64,000 nucleotides of DNA from Macrocystis pyrifera (lineage: Eukaryota > Sar > Phaeophyceae > Laminariales > Laminariaceae): contig JASSKH010000023.1 of the NCBI GenBank assembly GCA_031763025.1, forward strand, positions 3,251,501 to 3,315,500, given 5' to 3'. The notes beneath the pieces are model-generated. The model searched no databases, had not been told where the DNA came from, and saw only the letters and a list, made by a program, of their open reading frames with translations. Of this stretch, positions 12,640-25,618 are shown piece after piece. The stretch's first letter is position 1. Each line of letters starts with the position of its first letter. The position numbers and the translations under genes are program-made.

Positions 12640-14100
12640 CGGCCGCAATTGCTTGCATACAGGAAGGTAAAATCTATGTTTGCCAACAATTTTGTCCCAC
12701 GAGCAAGTACAGTGTAGACATGTCTGAGTATACGCGGTATAATATTACGATTTTGCGGCTCAGCTGCAACCCCTTGCATCGAGAAGAGTGCATCGAAACC
12801 ATGTCCAGTCCACTTGAAAGAGGAGGGAAAGGATGTAGGATAAGGCTGCAGCAAGTTGGGATACGAGCTGCAATGTACGTTTCGTCCAAGCGACGGCGCA
12901 TTCACTGATGATGTCGCGGTTTCAGGAGAACGGGGGTGACGAGGGCTACGACGCGGCAAGGGAACATGCGCTGTGAGGGGTTGGAGCGGTAGGGTTGTTC
13001 GCGGGGCGAGTGGGTTATCTTATACCAGGTAGAGCATTTTCAGGCCCCGCGTTGATAACCCACAGCCATTGCCGCGTGGCCATGTGCGCGTTGGTTGAAA
13101 TGCCAATGTGCATGAGTCAAGTCTGAGGACTGGTCGCAGAGTGATGCAAGCTAGGATACGGGTAGAGCCCGTTTTGGCCACAACATTCATGACTGACGGG
13201 TCGGACCTCCTCAAAGTTGTATTTCCGTGTGGTGGAAAAGGGCGTGATTCTTGAATTTGTAGGTTTCCGTGTCAGAAATGCACAATTTTTATGGACATAT
13301 TTCGATTTTACAGACGTCACCCACAGTTATGTCGGGCGGGGTGACTGGCGCTGCTGCCATTGCTATCCACCCACACCCATTTCGTGTAAATACAGCTCCT
13401 CGGCGTGCAACAAGGCCTACCGCCGTCATCCCCTACTTTGGAAGTCCAGCATGAGCTTCCAAGGCGAGCCCAGCCTGGGAGATCGCGAAAAGAAGCGTCC
13501 TCACCACCGTTTACAAAACCTTAATATTCTTCCTCGAACAGAGCAATCGAGATTCTAACAAGAGCCGACACAGCAGTCGGTGGAAAAACAAAACTGTAAA
13601 CCGTAGTTCCTGCTTTTCTCTACAAACACAATGTAGACAGTACGAGCTCGTCAACGAGAAAGACCTAATCTTAGCGAGCCTTGAAGCCCTATTTGTGGTA
13701 CGCACGATCTTAGAGCAGCCATGAACATAGTCTATTGCATATCATTTTGTGTAGCGCTCGCTCGCCACTGACCACGATGTATGAATCCCAATTTCTCAAT
13801 GTCCACCAATAAGTGAACCTTGTGTTCTTGTTTGGCACCTTATTTTTCGTGGGTCTATTCTGCTGTATCCCAGCATTTTACTTATTATGCCCTACTGTTA
13901 CAATGGTGCAAACCATGGGGCCACTCCCCACACGCAAGGGACGTATTTTCTCAGAAGCTTCACCCCCGCTGATGACATCGAAAAGTGACGTGAACCCACG
14001 GCATACTTTTTATAGTGGAACTGCAATGAAGTTGTCGCTGTTTTGCTTCGCTCATCGTACTCATTTTTACTACTCGGGTCGAGCGAATTTCAACCCGTCA
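12640..14100. other. No gene seen upstream of the transporter stop
   Basis: Short frames only on both strands. This is the 3' flank of the transporter gene, and no polyadenylation signal could be assigned. Confidence 0.4.
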
Positions 14101-14102
14101 GT

Positions 14103-17100
14103 CTACTCAATCTCCTCGTCCCCCGCCCATGCGAGAAACAGGACCGCTCCGAGAATGTAGCTGGTCGCAAAGAGTAGGAACACCCGATCCCATGAGTCGT
14201 ACGTCTCCACCAGCCATCCGCACAGGGGCACCCTGGTATATATCGTCATTCAGTGGGGGCAGCACCAGGTCGAACGCAATCGGTACATACTGTTCAGTAG
14301 GTAGATGCTGGCGGAGTTTGATAGCAGAGGGCGATGCAATCGGGTGAAAACGACTAAAACCGCTATTCTTAAAGATTTACTACGGCTGTGAAAAAGGCAC
14401 GCGTTGGCTGGAAACACGGTCAATTACTACTGTACTGTAGTCGGGTGGCGTTTTAAGCCAACTAATTGACATACCAGTGTACAGTAAAAGCAAACACAAC
14501 ACGTGAAGTCACAAACGCACCAGTTAGATGCAAAGACGCAGAAGTCCCCTAATTACCGTGCGCAACTAATACTAAGTGTACAGCGAAATAATAACTAGTA
14601 GGTAAATTTCAATCAGCCAACTCGCAGTCCCGTTGCTCATGCTAGAAGCATAGCTGCCGGAGCTCTTGTGCGGGCAAGCGTTGGGTTTTTGCTTCCTCTC
14701 TGCGTCGTGTGGGGAGGACGTGATCGCCACAAGCTGAATGCCCACACGGTACCAAAAGGGGCAGTGGAACAATGTGTGGAGGCAGCGCTGAGAAACGCAC
14801 ACAGAGATGCACATCATGAGGACACAGCGCACTCACGTCACCAATCCGGCGATGGTAGCAGCGGTGTTCCCGGCGCGAACACGAGTCCGGCATTTCGGGG
14901 AGAAATGTCTGAAACGAAGCAAAACAAACATGAAATAGAACACGGGCAGGGTTACCGTATCTGCGATACAAAACACTTACCGTCTGAAAAGCAAACGAGG
15001 CTGCATGCCAGACGTCGTGTTCACACGTTAAAATTGCTTGCAGGAAACCTCAATCGTTGCTTGGAGGGGAAAAGTCGGAGCCATCTTGCCATATTCGCTA
15101 AGCTCTACGCCTAGATCAGTGCACCCGGTGTGTCGGTAGCGGCACGAGATGGTGTGGGGCAACCGCTGTCGGCCCCCAACAGACGTGGTATCGCTTCACC
15201 ACCCTCCTCTTTTTGTTGCCCTAAACTTCGCCCAAAATGTTGGTCGTTTTTTCTCCAGACGTCCATAACTCCCCTCCCTTCCCAAAAACACAAAATGAAG
15301 CCCCACAGATGATCATTTGTTTGTGATCTGAGGAAGCTCCACACTGGCTAGTATCCTATGTATCGCGCTGTTCCCCGTGTGCTCTCTGACTGTAGCCTGG
15401 AAATGCAGAGTTTCGGCTCGACTCACCTAGGTGATTTGTGGAGACTCCACCTAGAGTGACCGCGCTGATGCCAGAGCCAAGAATAATCCAAGCCACCCTA
15501 TGTACCGAGGAAAAATAATGAAAAGCGAGAATTGGTGACTGGGGTGGGAGACAGTGGCGGCAACACTTACTGAGTTGCCGCGCAGAACCGAAAACAGCAG
15601 AGTAGGAAACATCGAACTTCCACCGCTCTGCCTCCCCGCAATATATGGAAAATTGCAGTTTGGCTGAGCCTGCATTGTATAAAGCATGGCATGCTTTCAG
15701 CCCTCCGCTATGGTCGTGCACGTGGGACCCCCCCCCCTCGAGAGAACAGATGGTGGTCGCAAATGGCAAAACAGGAAGAGGATAAGGTATGAGGCTATAT
15801 AAACGTTTCATGTGGCATACGCATAGAAAGTAACAAGCGCCCTTAATGCCTGGTCTTGTTGTGGTATCCTTATGTTGGTCCATCAGCTGGACATATCATA
15901 CAACTGATCGTACCAGCGAACAACAACCTTGTCCTCAGGACTCGGCCTGCGCCTCGAGCGCATGTTTGCTTCGTTCTTCTCTCTTTACGTTTTCCTTTAT
16001 TTCTTCTCACTTTCGTTTCTTCGTGTTTTGATTTTTCCCCTCCTTTTTTCCGAGAGTACATATACCACCATGGATATGTTCCTGGTGTGATTTAGTCGCA
16101 AGTGATACGGGATGGTATACGACAATTCGTCCGTACCGTTTACCTCAAGGACTGGTATGGTTCTGCCGTTCGCACTATTTTGTACTTGTTTATTTTCTCC
16201 TATCGAGATGCAGTTTTGCTACAGCGCGTTTTTGTGACTACAGGCAGGTTTTCAGGAAAGTGAGCTAACGTGTGAACATCATCATTGTCATCATCATCAT
16301 CAATGTTGGAGGTGTCTCTAACAGATCAGGAACGGTACTCCGCCTCAAAAGGGATGCGTGGTGAATGGTCGACTAGGCAAACAACAAATAAGTACGTCCC
16401 CGCCCCCCGCTCCCCTCCCTGCCCAAACGGTCCCGATTTGAGCAACAGAATATACATAGAGTACGCACGATATGTCAGCTTTCGCTTCGAAGACAGCAGC
16501 GCCCAGACAGATCGCAGGCCCTAGCATGCCCGCCGTTTGCATCGTCTGCCGGACAGTCTTCACACGCCAGCCCCGTTCTGCGATCAAGCGGTCGGCGGCT
16601 ACACCCGCCCAGGCTCCTGCCAGAGCCTTGCGCGAGCAGAAAATCACACAGAGGAGTGCACGCGGCTGAAATTGTCCTGCTGCTCCTCTCGATTTACTGA
16701 TTTAAATAGTAGTATCGCAGGAAGCGGTTCTTCAGGGCCTCGCAAGGCGGCACAGTATGGGGTCGCTCGAATGGAAGGAAATGGTTCATATACAGAACTT
16801 ATTTATAGCTGTCACCCGCCTACTCCGGACGGGATGGGTGACAGCGTGTACCAGGCACTGAGTATATCACAGGGGGAAACGCGTCTCGAGTCGCGTCTCT
16901 ACTATTCCACAAGTCGGTTGATCGACTGCAGGCGCGACGGACGGGAGTAATGAACCAGATATTGTTCAGGGCGACCAAAAGAAGATTATGCAAACGGAAA
17001 CAGCACCACTACCACCGTAAAGCTTTGTCGAGGGTCGTTTGATTGTCTCATCGTGAGCGGTCCATCCGTCTATGCTGTGCACGTACCTGTATGGCATACG

Positions 17101-20100
17101 GTGCTGCGGCAAGCGTTCCAAGTTCCGGCGAGTCCGCTGACAACCCTCTGGCGTCGTGGAGGTACGTGGGTAGCCAACTCAGCAGTCCGTACATTCCCAC
17201 CGACTGGCAGAATTGCGCCCCAATAATGGCCCACACCTGGGAAAAAAGCAAGCATGCATTCGGAAAGACGGCAACTAAAGCAAAGGCACGGTTGCTCTAC
17301 TGCCACTCTAAAAGCATTGCGCTTCTCAGGCTACAGGTATCGTGGCTATGCAATTAGTGTATTACAGAGGCCTACCTCTTTGCGTTTGCTAAGCCTCACA
17401 GCCAAGCTCCCCAACTCTCGTGCTTGCGCTTCACGTGACAGACCATGTGCTCCGTGTGCTCCACCATCGGTGTTGTCGACAGCAGGGGCGTTTTCCACCG
17501 GTATTTGCTTCTCTTCGGCATCAATGGATAGGTGCGAAGGAGGCCGGGGGGGGGGGGGGGTATTCCTTTGTTACTTGCCTTAGTCATCCAACCATTGATC
17601 ACGCATCCCTTTCGAGACGGAGCACCGTTCCTACTCCTATTAGAGACACCTCCAACATTTGAAGGGGGGGGTGGGGGGGGGGGGGGGGGCGCGAAAGGGA
17701 TATACCTCGTATTGGTTAGCAGGTCATTGGCTGCAACGAGGCACTGTAAAATTCAACCCACTGGAAAAGCATGACGCTCACTGGAAACAGGTGAGTCCGT
17801 GCGCATTGCTTCGAAGCCGATAACGATGTAACCGTGTGAGTTCTAGCTCACCCATACCGCCACTGCCCCGTGTCACCTTCGGCGTTGCCCAACGGTAGAA
17901 AAACCCACGCCGGCAACAGAAGCAAAGAGGCTCCGCCGAAAGCATAGAACACAGTCTCCCAGCCTCCTGTTGAGCGCATGATGGCAGGGGACACGGAGAA
18001 AGCCACCAACGCTCCCATGTAGCTGGCGGCGGTCACACAACCCACCTTCACACGGAGGATTGGCACCGCAAGAGAAACCCCGGGGCGTGAAAACGTGGAG
18101 CGCTGAGGAACGACTAATAGATAGTGGTTCGGTGGCGCCCGTAAGGAAACAAAACGAAACCACATCGACCACCTGCGTTGGCAAGGCCATAACATGTGCT
18201 GGTAATAGGTTTGGGCCAACGTTAGCGTAGATATATGCGATTCTGCAGCTGTGCTGCGCTAACAGTCCACAAATAGCGTGTTCACTCCCTCCCTCCCTCC
18301 TACACCCAGCTCCCACCACACCCAACCCTTACACCGCGCTAAGACATGACGCACCACGGTCGAGCGTTGCCCTTTCGGCACAGTCTCAGCGATCATGGCG
18401 TGCACGGACGGGAACGCGAAGCCCTCTCCAAGGCCCAAGCCGACCCTGGGGAAAAAACAAAAGCAATGGCGGCCAAGTCGGCGGGACAGCGGTGTCGAGC
18501 GGCGATCCAGGGACACCGGTGTTACAAGCGGTGATAAAGGCACCGAGAGGGCACGACTAACTCGCGCTCGAACGTTGCAGCACGCCATAGTACCCCACAT
18601 ACTTTTTTTCGGCCACATCCAAGACTAAAACTACAGTACTTACGTAGACGTGTGCTACGGTAGAGGGAGCACCTAGTTTTTCCTTCTGAGGCTCTTCTCA
18701 CTTGAGGAGCTCTATACTAATATTAATAGTGAGTAAAAATTGTTTATGGTCAAGGATGGGGCGCTTAACCCCTTCAGAACTGCAGCCCCGTTATAGGTGC
18801 AAAGCGCTTGGCATTACAGTGGGATTTTAGGTTTTTGGGCAGTGCGGTACTAAAAGTGTTCACCCCGGCCTACCGCAGGTACACTATAAGTTCGAACTAC
18901 AGTATGTTGCAAAAACAAAAATGGGGATCAACCATAAGGCATGCCTTATTGGGTGGTTGCTCAGTTTTTTAAATATTTTTACGGCCAAAACAATGCCATA
19001 AGGCATGCCCAATTGTAGCACGCGTCAATACTATGTCGCAAGCCGGTCGGTAGCGTGCACGTGACCGGGGAAGAGCATACGGAGGTAGCGAGGCCCACTG
19101 CAAGCACCGACAGAGAGCGCACCCTGCGGGTAAGGTTCTCTACCTTGCCGCGAGGAGGGCAGTCGTATCTTGGGCCGCCGCGAGAGGGGTGATGAGAGTG
19201 AAAACGCTCCAGGCCGCCAGCCCCAGGATGAGCGTTTGCCGTCCCCCATACCGATCAGCCAACCACCCTCCGAACGTCTGGTCAGTTTTTTTTTTTTTTT
19301 CGCGGGTACCGTGTGCAGCAAGAGGGTAGCGACGCGAGCAGGCGGCAGCGAATGTTTTTTGCTGACGATCCGGGGGTTTCGAAGAGACGAGGAGGGAGGA
19401 GCTCGCGGGGCGCGATGAAAAAAAAAACGCTGCTTTGTGTTAGTTCTTCTGTGCGGAGTTGCTAATCGGCTAATGGGACCTATGAAAACAGAAAATGCAT
19501 GCGCATGAAGAACGCTAGGAGTCCGGCCCTCCACTTTTTCAGGGTTGTCTGTTGCAGCCCTCGTTCCCGTGGTGCAGTGCACCGCCTCGCTACAGTAGCG
19601 CACCTGTGTCGAGGCGTACCCGACGAAAAAAAGCCGACAAAACCAGCCCCTCGAAGCCTGGAGACCAGCCGAATTGCTCACCCATCGGAACGATGGTCGA
19701 CGCTAGGTTGCCTCGGTCAGCGTAACTCACAAGGATGCTTGCGCTCGCCAGAGCTGTAAATGCTATCGTGTTGCGACTAATTTTGCCTCCGCTGTCGTCG
19801 TCGTCGCTGCCACCGTCTCTGTCCCCGCCCGCAAGCAAGCCTTCCATGTCTCTGCACTCCTCCTTCTCCTCCTCTTCGACCGACGGGTGGACATCTTGCG
19901 ATGTGCTCTTGCCATCATTGGCTGACACCCCCCCGTCGCGCTGGGCGTTAAGCTTCCCCCCCGAAATGAAACGGCCTCCGCCTGCTGCTACCGGCCACGG
20001 GTCTCGTTGGCCCCGAATCACGGGCGCAGGAAACGATCGGATCGACCTAGGGCGACGGCCTTCCGATGTGCAGGTAGTGCCTCGCGACGCTTTTGCGGGG

Positions 20101-20447
20101 CCGACGGTCGTGCCCCGCTGCTGCCGCAGCCGCCCGCGGGGTTCCCGCCGCAGGTCCCTGTAACATCGTCGTTCGGCCTTGCCAATCGCGCCTTTAATGG
20201 GTCTACTCGAACCCACCCTACCGGTGAGCGAGGAAGTGCGCCACCCCCCGCGCAGACGAGAAACGTTGGAACTGTCTCCGGTACTAACGGCGTCTAACGG
20301 TGTCTGGAGAGAGATCGAGCGTAACAAAAAAAAAAGGTGGCGGGTTGGGCAGCAGGCAGGTTCGATCTGGAGTGGGTGCTCCGGGAGTTTATTCCCCCCC
20401 CAAGGTTTTGAAAAGACCGCGCGGATTATGCGTACATAGAGAAACAT
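14103..20447 (-). CDS. SLC17-type anion/phosphate transporter (MFS), ten exons
   Basis: Twelve-helix major facilitator of the SLC17/ANTR type, expected to carry phosphate or organic anions. Exons on the minus strand: 1, start uncertain to 19,604; 2, 19,277-19,144; 3, 18,445-18,355; 4, 18,045-17,877; 5, 17,512-17,376; 6, 17,236-17,087; 7, 16,626-16,469; 8, 15,497-15,427; 9, 14,908-14,837; 10, 14,232-14,103 (TAG). All are GT-AG and phases agree across every junction. Family marks in order: VSYADRGNLA in helix 1, GGWLADRYGGRQ (MFS loop 2-3), GLGEGFAFPSVHAM, TAASYMGALVAF, a hydrophilic central loop (exon 5), QFCQSVGMYGLLSWLPTYL, GAWAGVAADRLI, TLGGVSTNHLDISPRNAG and AGNTAATIAGLVT. The long Arg/Ser-rich N terminus may be a targeting sequence; MEGLLAGG is an alternative start. 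Two one-base breaks exist: T7 before VGYASTQ in exon 1, and a missing base between GLVF and AGNTA in exon 9. They could be assembly errors or mark a pseudogene. The exon 4 donor (GTGACA) is weak. Confidence 0.85.
16298..16428 (+). mobile_element. Poly(C)-ended repeat, form B (B1), in transporter intron 7
   Basis: Starts aatgttggaggtgtctct, has the core aaagggatgcgtggtgaat and ends at caacaaataagtac followed by a C-rich tail. It matches the copies at 17.6, 34.0 and 38.0 kb. Confidence 0.75.
17545..17662 (-). mobile_element. Poly(C)-ended repeat, form B (B2), in transporter intron 4
   Basis: Reverse-oriented copy: on the plus strand an uninterrupted G tract (15 bases) is followed by tattcctttgttacttgcct, then catccctttcgagacggagc and ctaatag-like sequence ending agacacctccaacatt. 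A second G tract adjoins its other end (17,664-17,689). Confidence 0.75.
18937..19015. repeat. Two isolated copies of the 32.6-33.4 kb satellite core
   Basis: ataaggcatgccttattggg at 18,938 and ataaggcatgcccaattg at 18,996 share the satellite core. They lie in intron 2 of the transporter, more than 13 kb from the main array. Confidence 0.6.
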
Positions 20448-21105
20448 ACAGTGCTACTTTAATAGGGTGTTTGCGAATAATTTGGTTGGGGGGGGGGGGT
20501 AGTCTGTTTCCTATATAATAACAATCCCAACCGACGAAAAAATATTTGCTGTGGGGAAGAGTGACCAAAATGACGTTTTTAACCTACGAACTGTAAGTAT
20601 TGTTGGGTTGGGCAACTCTGTGGGTTGGTTAGCAAACGGAGAAACTTCTGATTCGCCCGTTTAACCAATCAGCTCCTCATGTTTGTCGGTTTCAAATATC
20701 TATGCAGCCCAACCAAAGTTGATTACCGCAAACACCCCACCGCAGTGCTGCGGATATCAATCTCGGGGTTCCGATGACCTGAACGGACGGATATCGATCG
20801 TTAAAGTCCTGTCCATGGGGACGTGTCGTACGGCTTCGTGTAAATAAAGAAAGCGCCGTTCCAGATGCGGTGGTGGTACGTTTTAGTGTACCCTTTTCGA
20901 CGCAATTGTCACCAACGTAGCGTAGACAGTTTTTAGAAGAAATACAACAGCACTGCAACTGCAAAGTATTGATATTATTACAGTGCCGGACACCAAATAA
21001 GAATCAGGAAATCTGGTTCAGGATGGATTTCTTCTTCAAGAATGCGTGCGCTCTACACTAACTTCAGTACAACGAATATCAAATGTCCTAGTTACAGGAG
21101 TTTGG
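20448..21105. other. Upstream flank of the transporter; no gene seen
   Basis: Contains a 12-G tract near 20,490 and only short frames. Any promoter would lie here, but no motif can be assigned. Confidence 0.35.
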
Positions 21106-21107
21106 CC

Positions 21108-21345
21108 CCGATATGCCCGGCACTGATGCTCGCCGGCGCGTACCGGTTCGACGCTGCAAGCCCTGTGCCAACCCCCATGACCGTAGCGACATGCCGAAGT
21201 ATTTGCCAGCGGGGTTGACGCAATACGTGCTCAACAACTTCAGCAAGGACCCCCCCCCCCCCCCTTTGGCACCACGTCACCCAGGACAACGTTTCGATCG
21301 CTCTTTAATGACTCGAAATGGAAAGGATTATCGGGCACCAATCGG
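21108..21345 (+). pseudogene. Gypsy integrase-tail fragment, plus orientation
   Basis: Encodes MPGTDARRRVPVRRCKPC, then KYLPAGLTQYVLNNFSK, the same linker found upstream of the chromodomain in the element at 24.7-28.3 kb (26,300-26,100, minus). It is interrupted by a 14-C run at 21,249-21,262 and ends soon after. There is no LTR beside it, so it is a broken piece. Confidence 0.75.
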
Positions 21346-23245
21346 TCCGACCTTGTGTCTTTCGCATTGCTCGTTTGCTTCTTACAATCAATAGGAATCC
21401 TGTACTGTGCCTCATGCACATCATCCTATCCACCCTGACCCCGTTTGGCAGTGATCTCTACAGAGCTGCGATGCAGCCCTCGATTACGTTAGGCTTATAC
21501 CCACTGGGGTTTGCACTGCCATTGAATATATTACTTGATACAGTATGTGGCCCACCAACAAAAACGCCTACTAAATAATTTGAGCAAACCTTTAGAACCA
21601 TATATATTGCGACAGCGTCCTTGAAAAACGTTGATCATATATTAATAGTACCTGGTATGCTATTGTACATACCTCCAAGGTACCTGGTAACTGGGTAGGA
21701 TTTAGTGTAGCGCTCGCCGCTGAGCACGATTGCGCACGAGTATAGTCCAAGTAGCGCCCCCCCAAAAAAACTCAGCCTTGTGTTCTTGTTCGTATCATAC
21801 CTGGTACAGTAGGTTATTTGTTGCTCGTGAGTCTTATTTCTGTATAAAACCATTCTGGGAGTTTTTTCGTCCGTGTTCACTCCGTCCTGTCAGTCTGTGT
21901 ACAAGTACTGCTGTGTACTGGTACAGGTTGAGGTTCTGCTGCTGTACCTGGTACTTTCATGTATTTGCGTAGTCCTTTGGACGGAAAGGTAAGGGCCGTG
22001 TGGTATTCCTGTTTATACCCCAACGGTCCTTAAAATTACGCCCAAAACGGATGTATCAGGTACAACTGCTGCTGTAGTACTGCAGTATTTCTATAAACTT
22101 TTACTCCTCTACGATGTTTATACGCCAGCTGTGAGTTCGACCGATTGATAAAAGAGGATACTCAGCTTGCAAGCTGCGTGATGTGTCGGCCTAACCTGCT
22201 AACGTGTTCTATGCACGTCCCTCGTGAAGGATACATACATGTCGGTGACCTACTGCCGTATGTACACTTCCAAAAGCAAGCAACCCGATAACCCGACAGT
22301 CCCGCCGCACCAGGTTTGTCGTACTCGCCGACGAAGGTGCCCTCAACCAGCCGCAGAAGACAAGGCTGCACGCGACGAAGGCCCTGTACTTCCGGCGCTC
22401 CCACCCCATCGCTATTAATAGCGCGCCGTCATGATGACCAGTGTCTGTCCGCTGCCCCTGCTTCAGCGCGGATCAAAAAGTTTGGCTAATCACATAATCA
22501 AACGCCAAAAATTAGCCAATCATAGGCATCTGGTCACCTTTCTTATCACGCCGCACCTTCTGATCTTTCATCTTTCACGACCCAGCCACCAGCACACGGC
22601 GAAAAAGCGACCCCGCCCCCCCCCCGTGCCTAAATATTTCGAACAAAAGAAGTACCTTTGAGCTCGATACGGCCTCCCGCCGATAACATCCTCCGGGGTT
22701 GATCAGGCCCCTAATCACGAACAGGGCTATGCATAGCGACCTGTGCGCGACACCGCATGCGAATGAATCCAAGCCAGGAGTGCGCAAGTGTTCGCGCCAC
22801 GACAGGCGGCGTGGGAAACGGTAACGGAGACAGCGGGAGCGTAAGGGGTTATTAATAGCGTGCGACAATACAAGGGGGGAACGTGCACGTGCCACGCACC
22901 TGGCGACTACCATGACGAGACGGGCGAGCGTCAAGGCGTAAACCCACTTTTTTATGTATGCAGTTGGAACACGTATACCGGTGTATAGTGGCAAAACTAT
23001 ATACATAAGAACTGCGTGTCGTATATATCAGCGATCTCTCAAAAAGGTTATACATACGCGAACACTTTGACACTCGCGCAAACAAACAGCAAGCGCACGT
23101 TTCACCAACACGACCTAGCGTAATTTTGCATCCTTGACACTTGTTTTGACCAATCAAGTCTACCAGTATACCGGCATCACATATAATCGGCAACCGTTTC
23201 ACGCCTGTACCCACGTGGCAACTTGAAACAACAGACGACCGCGTC
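21346..23245. other. No gene; short repeats and TACCTGGTA motifs
   Basis: Holds four copies of the motif TACCTGGTA (21,650-21,960) and one copy of the cagctgtgagttcgaccgat repeat (22,124-22,190) also present at 50-51 kb. A TATTAATAG word lies in a palindromic context near 22,413. Frames are short. Confidence 0.45.
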
Positions 23246-23590
23246 TCAAAGAATTACCGAAGCTCGTTTCAGACTCCCACGAAGGCCCATCGAGGTGACC
23301 AAATCGTAACGACACAAATACACCACGAATGTTACCATGACGCCACCTCGACCTTCAACCGATTGGTGTCCGGTAATCTTTTCCACTTCGAGTCGTTGAA
23401 GAGGGGTCGAAACGTCGTCCAGGGTGGCGTGGTACGGGGGGGATTTTCTTGCAGAGTTGTTGAGCACGTATTGCGTCAACCCCGCTGGCAAATACGTCGG
23501 CACGTCGCCACGGTCGTGGGGGTTGGCACAGGGCTTGCCTTGTTGATCTGATATGCGCCGGCGAGCATCAGCGCCGGGCATATCGGAAGG
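23246..23590 (-). pseudogene. Gypsy integrase-tail fragment, minus orientation
   Basis: Encodes MPGADARRRISDQQGKPC, KYLPAGLTQYVLNN-like and EVEKITGHQSVEGRGGV, matching the linker and start of the chromodomain of the 24.7-28.3 kb element. Homology stops after GGV, before the conserved Trp residues. It abuts at about 23,600 a plus-oriented piece of the same family's 3' end, so the junction is an inversion breakpoint. Confidence 0.75.
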
Positions 23591-23639
23591 AAGTTGTGTC
23601 TTTCTAGTTTGTTTTTTCTTAGGCTGGGTTGGGGATAGT

Positions 23640-24345
23640 TTTGCGTATTTTGTCCTGTCTACCCCCCCCGCTCAGTGTCGGGACTGGTATGGGTAATCGG
23701 GCCACCCATTTGTGGCACAGGACACGTTTCCAGAGTTGTGGGCTGGGTTTAGGTGGTTCTTCGCGTGTTCGGTGCTTTTTTCTTTTCGTTTTTGGTATTC
23801 ACTTTTCGCTTTTCCATGCATCTTCCTCGCCTTCCCCCCCGCTGCGGGTGGCATGGCGATGGCTTTCGTTGACGATTTATTCCTGCCCCTTAGGGCTAGG
23901 CCTTCATTTCTTTCTTTTTTTTACGTACCTTGTCGGCTTCGTTGCCCCGCCGTTCAGAGGTGTGGGAGTGGGTTTTGAGGAGCCGCATCTTCGATTCATG
24001 TTCTAGTTCGTGGAATCCGGGTTTCCATGAAGTTCCCACAATTCTGGACATACGGTTCACCAGAGTGGGTTAGTGTTATGATACTGCCTCGAATGAGGCT
24101 GAAAGGCCGGTAATTACCTGGGTTTAAGTATTGGGATCTTATTTGTTGTACTTGGGAGGCGTATTTTAGATGGGAAACCAGGGGTTTTCCCAGCGGGCAC
24201 GAGCTTGGCTCTCAGTATGCACGAAAGGAATAAAGCTGCTCTTCTTCTATCTCTAAGCAAACAACACACGTGAGTGCCAACGAGCACCGACTTGATGGGA
24301 AAACCTATCCAGGGATACAAAGTGTCCCGACCTCTGACCTTAACA
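23640..24345 (+). mobile_element. Gypsy 3' untranslated region and solo LTR, plus orientation
   Basis: 23,640-24,073 matches the reverse complement of 25,003-25,400, the region between the pol stop and the 3' LTR of the element at 24.7-28.3 kb; both contain gtgggagtgggttttgagga. 24,074-24,345 is a 272-bp LTR with ends TGTTATGATACTG and ACCTTAACA, matching the reverse complement of 24,725-25,002 but clearly diverged. No second LTR of this copy is present. Confidence 0.8.
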
Positions 24346-24724
24346 CGTACCACTCTGTCCAGAAATCTAAGCAACGTTTTTATAGATGTCTAAACGGTTT
24401 TTTTTTTCATTGACGAACAAAGTGGTGTACCTGATAGCTGATACCAGGTACTGTTGTAACATCACGTCGTTGGTTAATTCGTACCTGGTACCTGATACCA
24501 GGTTTATAGTTTGGGATCAATGAGGCCTCCTGCCGCGACCAGCCGGAGACTCTCACCCAGGGCTACTACTCCCGCCTTAACTGTATGTCTGGCAATCAAA
24601 GCGGCACCTCGTCGCCGAGAGTAGGTACCCCGGTCAAAACAAACACAAAAAAAAACTGGTGTCGTAGTCGACGGTGCCACAAGAAATCATATTCCATCGG
24701 GGATTTCCAACGGGCGAAGGCCGT

Positions 24725-25002
24725 TGTTAAGATCAAGGTTGCGGGACACTTTGTATCCCTGGACAGGTCTGCCTTTTAAGTCGGTAATCGTTGGTACTCG
24801 CGTGTGTTGTTTGCTTAGCTATAGAAGAAGAGCAGTTTTATTCCTTTCGTGCACGCGGAGACTGAGACCAAGCTCGTGCGCCTCTGGAAAACCCCTGGTT
24901 TTCCATCTAAGATACGCCTTCCAAATACTACAAATACGTTCCCAGTGACTGAACCCAGGTAATTACCGGGCTTTCAACCTCATACAAAGCAGTATCATAA
25001 CA
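24725..25002 (-). repeat. 3' LTR of the Gypsy element
   Basis: 278 bp. In element orientation it begins TGTTATGATACTGC and ends GATCTTAACA, so it has TG...CA ends with TGTTA/TAACA as the short inverted repeat. It directly repeats 28,071-28,342. Confidence 0.9.
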
Positions 25003-25618
25003 CTAGCCCACTCTGATGAGCCGTATATGCAGAATTGTGGGAAATTCGTGGAAACCCCGATTCCACGAACTAGAACATGAGTCGAAGATGCGGCTCCTCA
25101 AAACCCACTCCCACACCTCTGAACGGCGAGGCAACGAAGCCGGCAAAGTAGGTAAAAAAAAATAAAAGGAAGACCTAGCCTTAAGGGGCAGGAAGAAATC
25201 GTCAATGAAAGCCATCGCCATGCCGCCCGCACTGGGAGGGGGCGAGGAAGATGCACGGAAAAGCGAAAAGTGAGCTAAACCCAGTGCACAACTCTGAAAG
25301 CGCGTCCTGGGCCGCAATTGAGCGGCCGAGTGCCCAGACCAGTCCCGACACTGGGCGGGGGGGGTAGGCAGGACAGAATACGCAAAAACACATCCCCCCA
25401 ATTCAGCCCCCCAAAAAAGGAAAACACACCAGAAACATATCGGGCAGACAAAAATTCATCCCCCAAAGTCCAGGAAGACGACAAAAAATAAATAAATGTC
25501 GAGTGCAGTCAAGAAACGAATATCAACTGTCCACGGCGGCACCTCGAGATTCATCTACGTTACGCTGGACCCCCCATGTAAACGCGCTAGCCAAGTGAAT
25601 TTGCAGACACCAAGAACC

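Noticed and set aside
19735-20163. 142-codon plus-strand Ser/Pro-rich frame
   Set aside because: Antisense shadow of exon 1 of the transporter.
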